Shown: positions 17,712 to 27,196 of the stretch, piece after piece
Position numbering within the stretch: position 1 is the stretch's first letter
How the letters are laid out: each line of letters begins with the position of its first letter
DNA from: an uncultured Helicobacter sp.
GTDB lineage: Bacteria; Campylobacterota; Campylobacteria; Campylobacterales; Helicobacteraceae
DNA length: 64,000 nucleotides
Reading direction: 5' to 3'
Assembly (NCBI GenBank): GCA_944323645.1
Contig: CALUTE010000007.1
Coordinates: forward strand, 1-64,000
Translations under genes and position numbers: made by a program
Notes under the pieces: generated by a model
The model's input: only the letters and a program-made list of their open reading frames with translations
Told to the model about the DNA's origin: nothing
Database searches by the model: none

Positions 17712-19304
17712 TTATGTCTTAAAGGTTGTAATACCATCATCTAGCTCTTTTGTTTTAATCTCCGTACTGCGCACGATTGACGACACCGCATTGCCAAGTT
17801 CTTTTGTACGTGTAGAAAGTTCAACAATCTGATTCATCTTTTCGCTAAGGTTTTGTATTTTTTCAAATACTTCTTGATTCTTTTCTAAAATCTTATTAGA
17901 CGAGTCTAGCGTGTGCTCTAAAAACATTCTTGTTTCGTTAGCATTTTGAATAAGTTCTTGGGTTTGTATAGCTGCTTTTTGCGACTCTTCTGCGGTAAGT
18001 TGTATTTCCCCGCTTACTTCTTGAATACTCTGAATGCTCGCATTTGTTATTGCTGAAATTTCATTAAGGGATTTATGTGTGCGTTCCGCAAGCTTTCGCA
18101 CTTCATCTGCCACCACAGCAAAGCCCCTTCCGTTTTCACCAGCACGAGCTGCCTCGATAGCAGCATTCAGAGCAAGGAGATTCGTTTGTTCAGCAATATC
18201 AGCGATAAAAGAAAGCATTTTTCGTGTGTGATCGGCATTTTCTATAAGCACCTTTGCACTTTCAAAAATCCTTATATGATCCTCACTTGAATGCTGCATT
18301 TGATCAACAACTTCTTGTAGTTTATTCACAAATTCATCAAGTGCATTCTGTGTATCGAGTACATTTTTTACCATTGTATCTATTTCGCTTTTTACAACTT
18401 GTGTTTGCGAAGTAATATCTTTAGAAAATACATCAACTGCATTAATATGCTCGACCTGTATATTGGAATTTTTGGAAAGCTCAAGGGAAATTTGATTAAG
18501 ATTATGAATTGCTTGCAAATTTTCTTGAGAGACATTTTTTGCAATCTTTATTGTACCTTGAATCTTTTCGATAAAACGATTAAAAAATGTAGAAGTTGTA
18601 CCCACTTCATCTTGCGTTTTGATGGCAATGCGCTTGGTTAAATCTCCTTCTTTTGTACTTGTAAGATCTCTAGCCATAGATCGCAAAGAACCAAGTGGTC
18701 TGATAAGCTCTCTCTCAAAAAACACCCACAAACCAGCAATTGCCGCAATACACGCTACAATAGTTGATCCTATCACCCAATACATACTTTTATCAATTTC
18801 CTGATGCAAATCAGACAAAGAAATCTTTAATTCCATAACACCAAGCACATCGCCTTTTGCTGCATTTGCATGGCATAAAAGACAATTATCTTGCGCAATA
18901 AGTGGCTCATAGAGCAAGGCAAAGTGCCCATCTTTTTCATTGATACTTTGAAATACAGATTCTTTAGAAGCAAAAATATCTTGCACGATCGATGTTGGTA
19001 CCAAAGGGTTAGGAATTGCAAAAAGCTCAACAACACTCGAAGATTGATAGATTTTAAGATCTTCAACGCCGGGAATGCTTTTGGAGTCTTTTACGCTCTC
19101 ATCAATTGCTTCCCGCGAGCCAATGTTCATACCAGAACGTATTGTGTAGAAAATAGATTGACTTAACATATTTGCGATGTTAGTAGATTCTCTTTTGGCA
19201 AGGCTATTAAAGTTATTTTGCAGTAAAAAAATAAGTCCCACCACGCCAACAATAAAAAACAAGAGTAATGTGAAAATCATTTTTGCTCGAAAAGTTTTTA
19301 ACAT
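17712..19304 (-). CDS. Methyl-accepting chemotaxis protein with periplasmic haem-c motif
   Basis: This is a 530-residue transmembrane chemoreceptor. I use the ATG at 19304, which follows GGAGAAG. Membrane helix one is residues 9-28 and helix two about 165-187. The periplasmic domain between them contains CLLCH at residues 141-145, a c-type haem attachment motif. A HAMP linker ([19 protein letters not shown]) follows. The signalling tip is intact: [20 protein letters not shown], then [19 protein letters not shown] covalent haem suggests sensing of redox state, oxygen or nitric oxide, as in the haem-containing Geobacter receptors. The ligand is an inference. It is a single-gene unit. Confidence 0.9.
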   Translation of the reverse strand: MLKTFRAKMIFTLLLFFIVGVVGLIFLLQNNFNSLAKRESTNIANMLSQSIFYTIRSGMNIGSREAIDESVKDSKSIPGVEDLKIYQSSSVVELFAIPNPLVPTSIVQDIFASKESVFQSINEKDGHFALLYEPLIAQDNCLLCHANAAKGDVLGVMELKISLSDLHQEIDKSMYWVIGSTIVACIAAIAGLWVFFERELIRPLGSLRSMARDLTSTKEGDLTKRIAIKTQDEVGTTSTFFNRFIEKIQGTIKIAKNVSQENLQAIHNLNQISLELSKNSNIQVEHINAVDVFSKDITSQTQVVKSEIDTMVKNVLDTQNALDEFVNKLQEVVDQMQHSSEDHIRIFESAKVLIENADHTRKMLSFIADIAEQTNLLALNAAIEAARAGENGRGFAVVADEVRKLAERTHKSLNEISAITNASIQSIQEVSGEIQLTAEESQKAAIQTQELIQNANETRMFLEHTLDSSNKILEKNQEVFEKIQNLSEKMNQIVELSTRTKELGNAVSSIVRSTEIKTKELDDGITTFKT

Positions 19305-19372
19305 TTTGCTTCTCCGAACTACTCTACTTCTATACCTCACACTAATTCTTGCTAAAATTCTCTTAAGATTCC

Positions 19373-19378
19373 ATTATA
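19373..19378 (-). promoter_or_regulatory. -10 element of the chemoreceptor gene
   Basis: TATAAT on the minus strand, within AGATATAATGGAATC, lies about 70 bases upstream of the ATG at 19304. It is a good match to the housekeeping -10 box. No sigma-28 flagellar-type pattern is obvious. Confidence 0.5.
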
Positions 19379-19422
19379 TCTTATATCCACCTCTTAAAAC
19401 AAGTAATTTATAGTTTATATCT

Positions 19423-20853
19423 TTATGACTTCTGAAAGAAGCGATAATAAAATTGCGGACGATTTTCTTGTTTTATACGCGAGATTGCAAGATCACCGCT
19501 GCGAACACGCGTGGTTATAGTTGAACCAGCAGCAATAAGTGTATCAGATTCTATGCATACAGGTGCCACAAGCTGACTATCGCTGCCAACAAAAACATTT
19601 TTACCAATTGTGGTTTTATGCTTTTGCTTGCCATCGTAATTGCACGTTATAACACCAGCACCGATATTGCTCCCCTGCCCTATGTCGCAATCACCAAGAT
19701 AACTTAAATGTCCAGCTTTCACACCTTCCATAAAGGCGTTTTTAGTCTCAACAAAATTTCCTATATGTGTTTTAATAATGTGAGATTTTGGTCGTATGTG
19801 TGCCATCGGTCCTATATCGCTAGAATCTATGATACTCTCTTCTATCACACTACCCGACCTAATATGCGAATGTATGATTTTGCTTTTACCGCAAATTCTG
19901 ACATTGTTTTCAATTTCACACTCCCCTACAAACTCTACATCTTCTTCGATATATATGGTTTCTGGCAAGTGCATAATCACTCCTTGCTCCATTGCTTGTT
20001 TGCGCAAGTATTCAAGCCTCTTAGATTCCACATAGGCGAGCTCATATTTAGAATTTATACCTATAAATTCTGATTTATTTCCCCAAAAAGGAGCAATAAG
20101 TGTGTTGTTTTTAGCGCTTATTGTTATTACATCTGTAAGATAGTATTCTTGTTGAGCATTATTGTTGGTAACCTGTGGCAAGATAGAGTCCAAAACCTCT
20201 TTATCAAAAGCATAAATCCCAGCATTAACAATTTTTATTGCACACTCTTGCTCACTACAATCCTTTTGTTCTATGATCCGCTCTATCTGCAAAAAATTCG
20301 CAGAATCTGATACCTGAGATCCTGTTTTAAAAAGCTCTTTAGATTCTTCAAAAAAGGTTGTGAAATTCTTATTATCAAGGTTATGTGGGTGTTTAAAAAG
20401 TATGCGACCATATCCGTATGGGTTTTCTAATTCAAGCACACTCACAGCGATAGGTGCTGGAACATTCGCAAGCCTAGTAATACTTGCAGCGCTAATCATA
20501 GGTGTATCACCATTGAGTACAACAACGCGCTTATGTTTTAGCGCAAATATATGTTTAGTAGAATCTAAAAGCGCACCGCCTGTACCTGGAAATTGCTTAT
20601 GATCTTGTGTATGGAGAGAGATTGTTTTTGCAGAGTCTTGCTCAAAATAAGGAGCAAAATTATCATACAAATGCTGTGTTATTTTTTCCTTGTGATGATA
20701 GAGCACAATATGAATATCATCGCTTACTTGTAGGGCTTGATAAAGAATCCGATCAATCATAGGTATGCCACAAATAGTATGCAACACTTTTGGTTTTGGC
20801 GAATGCATTCTACTCCCTGCGCCAGCAGCCAAAATCACAATAGAAAATTCCAT
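19423..20853 (-). CDS. glmU: Bifunctional GlmU: GlcNAc-1-P uridyltransferase / GlcN-1-P acetyltransferase
   Basis: GlmU makes UDP-N-acetylglucosamine for peptidoglycan and lipopolysaccharide. The ATG at 20853 follows AAGGGAG and opens directly with the pyrophosphorylase signature (ILAAGAGSRMHSPKPKVLH). In-frame codons further upstream are an open but non-homologous extension into the uppS promoter region. The second half shows the left-handed beta-helix hexapeptide pattern, including GPMAHIRP, NIGAGVITCNYDG and FVGSDSQLVAP. The length (476) is a little above E. coli (456). It is transcribed divergently from uppS, another cell-wall precursor gene. Confidence 0.95.
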   Translation of the reverse strand: MEFSIVILAAGAGSRMHSPKPKVLHTICGIPMIDRILYQALQVSDDIHIVLYHHKEKITQHLYDNFAPYFEQDSAKTISLHTQDHKQFPGTGGALLDSTKHIFALKHKRVVVLNGDTPMISAASITRLANVPAPIAVSVLELENPYGYGRILFKHPHNLDNKNFTTFFEESKELFKTGSQVSDSANFLQIERIIEQKDCSEQECAIKIVNAGIYAFDKEVLDSILPQVTNNNAQQEYYLTDVITISAKNNTLIAPFWGNKSEFIGINSKYELAYVESKRLEYLRKQAMEQGVIMHLPETIYIEEDVEFVGECEIENNVRICGKSKIIHSHIRSGSVIEESIIDSSDIGPMAHIRPKSHIIKTHIGNFVETKNAFMEGVKAGHLSYLGDCDIGQGSNIGAGVITCNYDGKQKHKTTIGKNVFVGSDSQLVAPVCIESDTLIAAGSTITTRVRSGDLAISRIKQENRPQFYYRFFQKS

Positions 20854-20919
20854 TTTACTCCCTTGCAATTGCGATTTGAGAATCTTAGCAGTATTTAGAT
20901 TAAAAATCCCAAAATCTTG

Positions 20920-20925
20920 TATAAT
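20920..20925 (+). promoter_or_regulatory. -10 element of uppS
   Basis: TATAAT within TATAATGCCT is the same ten-base sequence as upstream of the efflux operon and the 7.3-kb outer membrane protein gene. It lies 51 bases before the uppS ATG. Confidence 0.6.
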
Positions 20926-20976
20926 GCCTCTTTTTAATTTGGTATCAAATATTATGCTATTTCCAAAAGGATAATA

Positions 20977-21789
20977 ATGCAAAACACGCTCAAGCATCTT
21001 GCTATCATTATGGACGGAAATGGTAGATGGGCACAAATACAAGGTAAAAGTCGGCAGGTTGGACACAAAAAAGGAGCGAAAAATGTGCGCTTTATCACGG
21101 ATTGGTGTGCAAAAAATCACATTGCCTACCTAACACTTTATGCCTTTTCCACAGAAAATTGGAATCGCCCTAAAAAAGAAGTGGATTTTCTTATGAAGCT
21201 TTTAGAGCGCTATTTGCAAGAGGAAACACAAACATACCATCAAAATAAAATACGTTTCCGCGCAATTGGAGATATAGATTTTTTTTATCAACCACTAAAG
21301 AGCTTGATTTACAATCTAGAATCTCAAACTGCCACTTATACAAACCTTACGCAAACTCTTGCCCTAAACTATGGTTCGCGCAATGAAATAGCGCGTGCGT
21401 GCATAAAAGCACTTGCAGAATCTAATGTGTGCAATAAAAACATAGCACAAGAATCTAACAACAAGAGTAAAGAGAGATTTTTAGATTCTAGTTTGCCTTT
21501 TGCCAATAGCACACAAATAAATGGTGATTATGCAATACACACAATCAATCCTAAAGAAATGGAATCCCTCATTCACCAACATCTTGATACAACTGATATG
21601 CCCGATGTTGATTTACTCATACGTACAGGTGGCGAACAACGCCTATCAAACTTCCTGCTTTGGCAAGCAAGTTATGCAGAACTTGCATTTACTAAAACCT
21701 TGTGGCCAGACTTTGGCTCAGATGAACTCAAGGGAATTATTCAAGATTTCTATCTTAGACAACGCCGATTTGGGGGATTGCAAACATAG
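20977..21789 (+). CDS. uppS: Undecaprenyl diphosphate synthase UppS
   Basis: UppS adds eight isoprene units to farnesyl diphosphate to make the C55 lipid carrier used for peptidoglycan, O-antigen and glycoprotein synthesis. The catalytic IMDGNGRWA motif, FSTENWNRPKKEVDFLM and the C-terminal RTGGEQRLSNFLLWQ are all present. The protein is 270 residues, about 20-30 longer than usual. The extra sequence (ESNVCNKNIAQESNNKSKE region, about residues 147-185) is a low-complexity loop encoded by DNA with several AGAATCT motifs. The start follows AAAGGAT. Confidence 0.95.
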   Translation: MQNTLKHLAIIMDGNGRWAQIQGKSRQVGHKKGAKNVRFITDWCAKNHIAYLTLYAFSTENWNRPKKEVDFLMKLLERYLQEETQTYHQNKIRFRAIGDIDFFYQPLKSLIYNLESQTATYTNLTQTLALNYGSRNEIARACIKALAESNVCNKNIAQESNNKSKERFLDSSLPFANSTQINGDYAIHTINPKEMESLIHQHLDTTDMPDVDLLIRTGGEQRLSNFLLWQASYAELAFTKTLWPDFGSDELKGIIQDFYLRQRRFGGLQT

Positions 21790-21991
21790 TTTATAGGTAA
21801 GAATGTATCTAAATTTAAGACTTGGGTAATTCAAAGTGTTTTTGGATCGCTTTAATATAGTCAGATTTATTCTGTATTTAGATTCTCTAAGATATTTTAG
21901 CCAATGCTTCAATACACTAGATCACTTAAGTAGAATCCATAAATGCCAAAACACAACAAACCTATCCAATATCCCTAAATAAAGCCATTGT

Positions 21992-22951
21992 CTAGATTCT
22001 ACCTTGCTGTCTTTTAGCTCTCTTAACGTGAGGTTTATCACTATAGAGATCTTTATAATAATCCTTCCAACGCCTATGAAACCAAAACCAACTCGAAGGA
22101 TTTTTACTAATAACACGCGTTGTTGCATCTGCTTGGGCTTGCGTGGCAATCGCAATATCACTTGCAGAATTCTCTGTATGTGGCGCATAGATTGGTGGAT
22201 AAAAACGTGCAATAAATTTTGAATAGTCTTTGTTGAAATCGATAAACACAGGCACAATCCCAACACCAAAACGACGTGAAAGAATAGAAGCTATAGGCGT
22301 ATGTGTTGCCTTTTTACCCATAAAATCCACCCATACGCCCTCATTTGCTGAAATACTCTGATCGACCAAGATACCAGCAAGAGCGCCCTTTTTACCATAA
22401 AAACGTAGTAATTCCTTAAAAGCTCCAGCTTTATTGATAAAGCGTACACCTTGCAGCTCACGCCGCGAAATAATAAGGGCATCTATGCTTTTTATGCCAG
22501 TCAATCGTCCAAGACTTGCCATTTTATAGGGTTTAAAGCGTGGTGGCAAAAAAGTTGCTATGGCTTCCCAATATCCAAAATGCCCAGAAATAGCCACAGC
22601 TCCACCATCTTTTTTTAGGCAATTGTGCAAGTAGTGCTCATCAATCACTTCAAAACGTTGCGCTAAAATATGATATGGAATCTTTGTAATGCGAATACTT
22701 TCTAAAATAACAAAGGCAAAGTTTTGGTAGCAACGTTTAATGATTGCTTTCTTTTGTGGAAGCTGCAAAGAATCACCATAGATAAAATTAAGGTTGGTGA
22801 GCGCATCATTGTAGCGGCGTTTATTATCTAAGACACACATTAAAAACCCAAGAATTTTTACAAATACCACAAATATTCTATGAGGGAGAGCTGCCAAAAA
22901 AGCACCAAAAACATTGACAAAAATACCAAGCATTATACCAAGAAAATTCAC
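21992..22951 (-). CDS. Lipid A biosynthesis acyltransferase (LpxL/HtrB family)
   Basis: This is a 319-residue inner membrane enzyme that transfers a secondary acyl chain to Kdo-lipid A. It has an N-terminal membrane helix (LGIMLGIFVNVFGAFLAAL) and the catalytic HX4E motif in AISGHFGYWEA. DQSISANEGVWVDFMGK follows, where the family has a substrate-binding DQ....GV..FFG motif. It starts with GTG at 22951 after AGGGA, nine bases after the ppx/gppA stop, so it is the last gene of a run that begins at rsmH. Whether it is the lauroyl or another acyltransferase cannot be told. Confidence 0.88.
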   Translation of the reverse strand: MNFLGIMLGIFVNVFGAFLAALPHRIFVVFVKILGFLMCVLDNKRRYNDALTNLNFIYGDSLQLPQKKAIIKRCYQNFAFVILESIRITKIPYHILAQRFEVIDEHYLHNCLKKDGGAVAISGHFGYWEAIATFLPPRFKPYKMASLGRLTGIKSIDALIISRRELQGVRFINKAGAFKELLRFYGKKGALAGILVDQSISANEGVWVDFMGKKATHTPIASILSRRFGVGIVPVFIDFNKDYSKFIARFYPPIYAPHTENSASDIAIATQAQADATTRVISKNPSSWFWFHRRWKDYYKDLYSDKPHVKRAKRQQGRI

Positions 22952-22960
22952 ACCAAATCC

Positions 22961-24418
22961 CTATATAAATACAATATCAATGTGTATGGGTGCGACCAAA
23001 TTTGAAATACTCTCTCGAGCAATGTAGAGTGGCATTTTAGATGTAATAAAGAGCTTTTTATTGCTATAAGAGTATTGTAGTGAGCTTTCATCAGTCAAAC
23101 ATAGCAAATAGGCAAGCGAGAGGATAAAACTAAGCCATTGTAAATGTTCAATTGGTGGCATAATACTGCTAATATGTGCTATGGCATCATCTTTTGGTAT
23201 GCGCTTATTGAGATATTCAAGGAGTAAGCACACAATTGCCCTGTCTGTGTGAGAGAAACCATAATCTAATCCATGCAACAAAAAATACGCACCATGATCC
23301 ATACGACTATAGAAATTTAAAAAATTTCCTATATCACATAGTTGTGAGACGATACGCAAATAAATTATATTTTGCTCACTAAGTTTGTGTAAAGGCATAA
23401 GCGTATGAAAAATAGCTACTGCCTGTTTAATAATATTCTTGCTATGCTTAACATTGACATTAAAACGATCTTTTAATGCAACAAGAGAAGGGTAGACTCC
23501 GTTTGGAAAACGATATCTTTGTGTCCGCAACATATCTGCTAAAAAAACACCTTCGCGCACTCCAACACCGCTTGCAATAATGAGCTTTGCACCAAAATGC
23601 TCTAATAGCATAGAAAATATCAATGCTCCTGACCGAATATTATCACGCCTATCAAGTGGCACACCAAGATTCTCTAGATCTTCTTCTTTTGTCTTATAAA
23701 TTGTTTGAATAAAGCTCTTAGCCCCTTTAACCGGAATCTCATAGCCATGAATTGTTTTTATGGGATATTTGTTTTGCTTACCATTGATTTTGGCTATAGC
23801 TCTAATGGTTCCACCAATACCATAGACGTTGTGATGTTGAAAGTGTTCTGGAATTCTCTGCAACTCTTTGCGAATAAATTCCTTTGCAGCAGCAAGATTT
23901 TTATGATCAAAAAATAATTCTTTGAGCCTAATTGTGCCAAGATTTAGTGAAATAAGCTCTTTGATATCACCATTTTCAATAATTGCACACTCTGTACTGC
24001 CTCCACCAATATCAATTGTTATCCCAGATTTGTTATGTGAAAGATTTGCGCAAGCAATGCCACCATACCAAGCCTCTTTAGTGCCATCAATGACCTTTAT
24101 TTTTACGCCACCCTCTTGTCTTGCACGCACTAAAAATTCTGCCCTATTTGGCGCATCACGTATAGCAGAAGTTGCCACACATAAAAGCTTTTTTGCAGCA
24201 TATTTTTTGGCAATCGCCTTAAATTCCTTGAGTGCATTGATAGCACGCTGCATAGGAACTTCTTGCAGTAATCCATTATTTTCATAGCAACCCTCTGAAA
24301 TACGAACACGCGACTTAATCTCATAAATGAGCCGAAAACCAAAGCGACTGGTTTTTTCAAAAATCGCCATTCTCGCAGAGTTTGATCCAATATCGATCAC
24401 TGCTGTAATTTTTGCCAA
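22961..24418 (-). CDS. ppx: Ppx/GppA exopolyphosphatase / guanosine pentaphosphate phosphatase
   Basis: This 485-residue enzyme belongs to the ASKHA superfamily and hydrolyses polyphosphate and/or pppGpp, linking it to the stringent response. It has the phosphate-1 motif VIDIGSNSARMAIFE and the phosphate-2 motif TIDIGGGSTECAII, then GIGGTIRAIAKI. A C-terminal HD-like helical domain contains LCDIGNFLNFY and HGAYFLLHG. I place the start at a TTG (24418) that follows AAAGGAG and sits immediately after the ferredoxin stop. In-frame upstream codons overlap the ferredoxin. Which of the two activities dominates cannot be read from sequence. Confidence 0.9.
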   Translation of the reverse strand: MAKITAVIDIGSNSARMAIFEKTSRFGFRLIYEIKSRVRISEGCYENNGLLQEVPMQRAINALKEFKAIAKKYAAKKLLCVATSAIRDAPNRAEFLVRARQEGGVKIKVIDGTKEAWYGGIACANLSHNKSGITIDIGGGSTECAIIENGDIKELISLNLGTIRLKELFFDHKNLAAAKEFIRKELQRIPEHFQHHNVYGIGGTIRAIAKINGKQNKYPIKTIHGYEIPVKGAKSFIQTIYKTKEEDLENLGVPLDRRDNIRSGALIFSMLLEHFGAKLIIASGVGVREGVFLADMLRTQRYRFPNGVYPSLVALKDRFNVNVKHSKNIIKQAVAIFHTLMPLHKLSEQNIIYLRIVSQLCDIGNFLNFYSRMDHGAYFLLHGLDYGFSHTDRAIVCLLLEYLNKRIPKDDAIAHISSIMPPIEHLQWLSFILSLAYLLCLTDESSLQYSYSNKKLFITSKMPLYIARESISNLVAPIHIDIVFI

Positions 24419-24419
24419 A

Positions 24420-24671
24420 TCACTCTCCTTTACTGATTTGTTCAAACTTGTATTTTAACTCCTCAAGGCTTTCATTATTGTCTGGATCTGGCATAATTGC
24501 GTCCTTTGGACAAACACTCACACAGCTTGGCTCATCATAATACCCCACGCATTCTGTGCAATAATCTGGATCAATCTGATAAATAGGATCGCCCTCCAAG
24601 ATTGCGCCATTTGGGCATTCCTCTAGGCAAGCATCACAAGCAATGCACTCATCATTTATCATTAAGCTCAT
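24420..24671 (-). CDS. 2[4Fe-4S] ferredoxin (YfhL/Allochromatium type)
   Basis: This is an 83-residue electron carrier with two cluster motifs. The first is CIACDACLEECP. The second is CTECVGYYDEPSCVSVCP, with the longer spacing between cysteines two and three typical of the Alvin ferredoxins. A short acidic helical tail follows (DNNESLEELKYKFEQ). It overlaps the ribosome binding site of the ppx/gppA gene, so translation is probably coupled. In Helicobacter such ferredoxins accept electrons from 2-oxoacid oxidoreductases. The partner here is not in the window. Confidence 0.93.
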   Translation of the reverse strand: MSLMINDECIACDACLEECPNGAILEGDPIYQIDPDYCTECVGYYDEPSCVSVCPKDAIMPDPDNNESLEELKYKFEQISKGE

Positions 24672-24733
24672 TATTTTCCTTTTAGCTAAAATAAATGACT
24701 CTTTTAGCTAAAAAATTCTTAAAACTTCTTGAA

Positions 24734-25021
24734 TTAGTGTGTATTGATTTGTGTATTGAGATACTGATAGCGCAAAATCTCACGCTCGTTTTGCAACCGC
24801 TTATTTTCTTCTTTAAGAAGATCGCTCTGAGTTTGTAATTTATTAATATCACGGCTTATATAATAAATTGAATTGCTTAGCCAAATTTTTGGCACACAGA
24901 TAAGCAAAACTGCCAAAAGTCCTATATACACAACAATAAGATACCATACATCAAGCCCACTTCTTCTTTCTTCGTTATGCAACCCTTCCTTCTCATCTGT
25001 CCTAATTCTTATTTCCTGCAT
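24734..25021 (-). CDS. ftsL: FtsL-like cell division protein
   Basis: This is a 95-residue bitopic membrane protein: a short charged cytoplasmic N-terminus, one membrane helix (VWYLIVVYIGLLAVLLICV), then a coiled coil (DINKLQTQSDLLKEENKRLQNE). The topology and position directly after rsmH are those of FtsL, the divisome scaffold that pairs with FtsB. FtsL is poorly conserved in sequence, so the call rests on layout and context. It lies 22 bases beyond the rsmH stop. Confidence 0.65.
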   Translation of the reverse strand: MQEIRIRTDEKEGLHNEERRSGLDVWYLIVVYIGLLAVLLICVPKIWLSNSIYYISRDINKLQTQSDLLKEENKRLQNEREILRYQYLNTQINTH

Positions 25022-25043
25022 ACCCTTCTCCTATCTTTATGCC

Positions 25044-26003
25044 TTATTGTAGCGCAAAAGCACGCAGTTTTGCACTTCTTGCGCGCGAATTTTGGTGAAT
25101 TTCTGCTGCATTTGCCATAATTGGCTTTTTTGTGAGAATCTTTCCTCTAGCATAACCACCACCACACTCACATCGATATGATTCACTTGGGCAAATACAA
25201 TCCTTGCTCCAAGCCTTAAAGGTGTCTTTTACAATTCTATCTTCTAGCGAATGAAAGCTAATAATAGCAACAATGGCGCCAGATAATGCACTATTAGATT
25301 CTGCCATCTGATGCTTTTTTGTAGTATTTTGTACCGTAGTAAGCAGAGTTTTCAAGGCATTTAGCTCATCATTAACTTCAATACGTAAGGCTTGAAAAGC
25401 AAGCGTGGCTGGGTGTATCTTGCGCGAACTAAAATGTTGGGCTAAAAATGTGCTTAATTCTTTAGCGCTTGCAAAGCCACCTTTGTGTGTTTTAATAAGA
25501 TGTGCCATTTTTTTGGATTCTCGTATTTCGCCGTATTCGCGAAATACTCGCTCCAACTCAAACTCCGAATACTCACTGATAATTCTGCTTGCATTGTGAG
25601 TGAGACGCGTATCCATACGCATATCAAGCGAATCGCTTAAAAACCCAAAGCCACGCGCCTTATCATCAAGCTGCAATGAGCTCACCCCAATATCTGCAAG
25701 AATACCACACACTTGTTTGCCCTCACACTTGAGTATGGCAAGTGCTTCTGCAAGACCTTGTGCAAAGTTTGTATGTAATAATCGTATGCGTGATGAAAAC
25801 TTTGCAAGATTCTGACGAGCAATCTTTAAAGCTGCAGAATCTTGATCAATTCCTATTGCTTCAATATGGGGGTATGCCTCTAATAATGCTTGAGTATGCC
25901 CACCAAGCCCAAGTGTGCAATCAATAAATACTCTAGAATTACCTTCTGCAAAAGGTGCAAACACATCAAGTACAGAATCTAAAAGCACAGGAATATGTTG
26001 CAT
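25044..26003 (-). CDS. rsmH: 16S rRNA (cytosine-1402-N4)-methyltransferase RsmH (MraW)
   Basis: RsmH methylates C1402 in the ribosomal P site. The start at 26003 gives MQHIPVLLDSVLDVF, the standard N-terminus, and follows GAGGTGAT. An earlier in-frame ATG at 26033 would add ten residues. The SAM motif is FIDCTLGLGGHTQALL, and DIGVSSLQLDDKARGFGF and ISFHSLEDRIVKDTF are diagnostic. The protein is 319 residues, family-typical. It is the first gene of a probable operon rsmH-ftsL-ferredoxin-ppx-acyltransferase, replacing the usual dcw cluster context. Confidence 0.95.
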   Translation of the reverse strand: MQHIPVLLDSVLDVFAPFAEGNSRVFIDCTLGLGGHTQALLEAYPHIEAIGIDQDSAALKIARQNLAKFSSRIRLLHTNFAQGLAEALAILKCEGKQVCGILADIGVSSLQLDDKARGFGFLSDSLDMRMDTRLTHNASRIISEYSEFELERVFREYGEIRESKKMAHLIKTHKGGFASAKELSTFLAQHFSSRKIHPATLAFQALRIEVNDELNALKTLLTTVQNTTKKHQMAESNSALSGAIVAIISFHSLEDRIVKDTFKAWSKDCICPSESYRCECGGGYARGKILTKKPIMANAAEIHQNSRARSAKLRAFALQ

Positions 26004-26246
26004 ATCACCTCGCTCAACCTCATAAATTCGCATAGAAATCTTAAAGTATTTTGAATAAAACTTGCATAAAATATACGAGGTAGAATCTAAAATAGATAGA
26101 TTTTGCTAAACTCATATCAAAATTTTTGGCTTAAGTGATCTATGCTTTGCTAAAAAACTCTTCACCTTAATACAAATCATTTTTATAGCGAGAACTCTAT
26201 AAGGTTTTAGTACAAAACTACATTTGCTATCCAAGATACAAAATCC

Positions 26247-26264
26247 GCAGAATCTGAATTCTGC
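26247..26264. terminator. Short hairpin downstream of outer membrane protein gene
   Basis: GCAGAAT and ATTCTGC form a 7-bp stem around CTGA, read on the plus strand. On the minus strand it is followed by GGATTTTG. It lies 33 bases after the stop of the minus-strand gene at 26297. Only weakly terminator-like, it is another instance of inverted AGAATCT copies. Confidence 0.35.
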
Positions 26265-26296
26265 ATTTGTTTATAGATTTTAGAATTATGAATAAT

Positions 26297-27136
26297 CTAA
26301 AACCCTACACCAAGCTCTAACATTGTTACAAAACTATTTGCATAAGAATACTCCAACAACACACCTTCAACAATGGCAGAATTAGGCGCATTGATAGTGT
26401 AATATTTACATTTTAAATATGCATATAAAATTTTAATAGTACTATATTCTGCATATTCTCGCTCAAATGTTGTCCCCAAAGCAAGCTCCCATATATGCGC
26501 CCCATTTAATGGTATAGTATGATTTTTGTAGTGATCGCGCACTTCGATTGTAGCAGGATCTTGATTTAATCCACCCATATCAATATTGCGACGCTTAATT
26601 CCATAATTTCCAGCATACGCATAGCTATAACCAAGCTTGAAATTTATACCAAAACCTTGAGCAAGTGCAATATTTCCAGAAAGTGCTCCTCCCACTTCAA
26701 AAAGCGTCATAGCATCAAGATTATTATTAGGAGCAAACCCAAAGCCGTAATGATCAACAGGCAAAGTAAGCGATACAAAAATAGGATTCTCAAGCGATCC
26801 CAAATTGACTCCAATATAAGGCTCTATATTTACAAGACTACCAAAATTAACAGAAGTCGAGGTGCTTGCAGTATGTGCTTTTACTCCAGAAAAGCCAAAC
26901 CCTCCATCAACCCCAATAACAAACCACCTCCAATGCCTGCTTGCATTTGCACTAATATGAGCACCAAAGCCATTAAATGCAATAGTACTTGGCATTACAA
27001 ACCCCACATAATACGCACCAAAACCAGCTTTAAGCATAGTGCAGGAGGTATCAAAACACTTTGCGACAGTCAAATTTGGTATCATAAAACAAACAGCAAG
27101 TACATACAGGCAAAAATGTCTTTGTACTTTGTTCAT
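26297..27136 (-). CDS. Putative outer membrane beta-barrel protein
   Basis: This 279-residue protein uses the ATG at 27136, chosen because it gives a clean signal peptide (MNKVQRHF, then CLYVLAVCFMIPNLTVA). An ATG 21 bases upstream has AAGGA, but too close. The mature part is rich in Gly, Tyr and Phe with alternating patterns (FGAYYVGFVMPSTIAFNGFG) and ends LLELGVGF, with a terminal aromatic residue suitable for BAM-dependent insertion. It resembles Helicobacter autotransporter-independent outer membrane proteins in style, but I cannot place it in a named family. It follows the motE-like gene on the same strand at a short distance. Confidence 0.65.
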   Translation of the reverse strand: MNKVQRHFCLYVLAVCFMIPNLTVAKCFDTSCTMLKAGFGAYYVGFVMPSTIAFNGFGAHISANASRHWRWFVIGVDGGFGFSGVKAHTASTSTSVNFGSLVNIEPYIGVNLGSLENPIFVSLTLPVDHYGFGFAPNNNLDAMTLFEVGGALSGNIALAQGFGINFKLGYSYAYAGNYGIKRRNIDMGGLNQDPATIEVRDHYKNHTIPLNGAHIWELALGTTFEREYAEYSTIKILYAYLKCKYYTINAPNSAIVEGVLLEYSYANSFVTMLELGVGF

Positions 27137-27196
27137 ATATACTATGAGTGTACCCATATTCCTTATTATCCAAAGCACCAAGTTTCTTTTTCTTAT

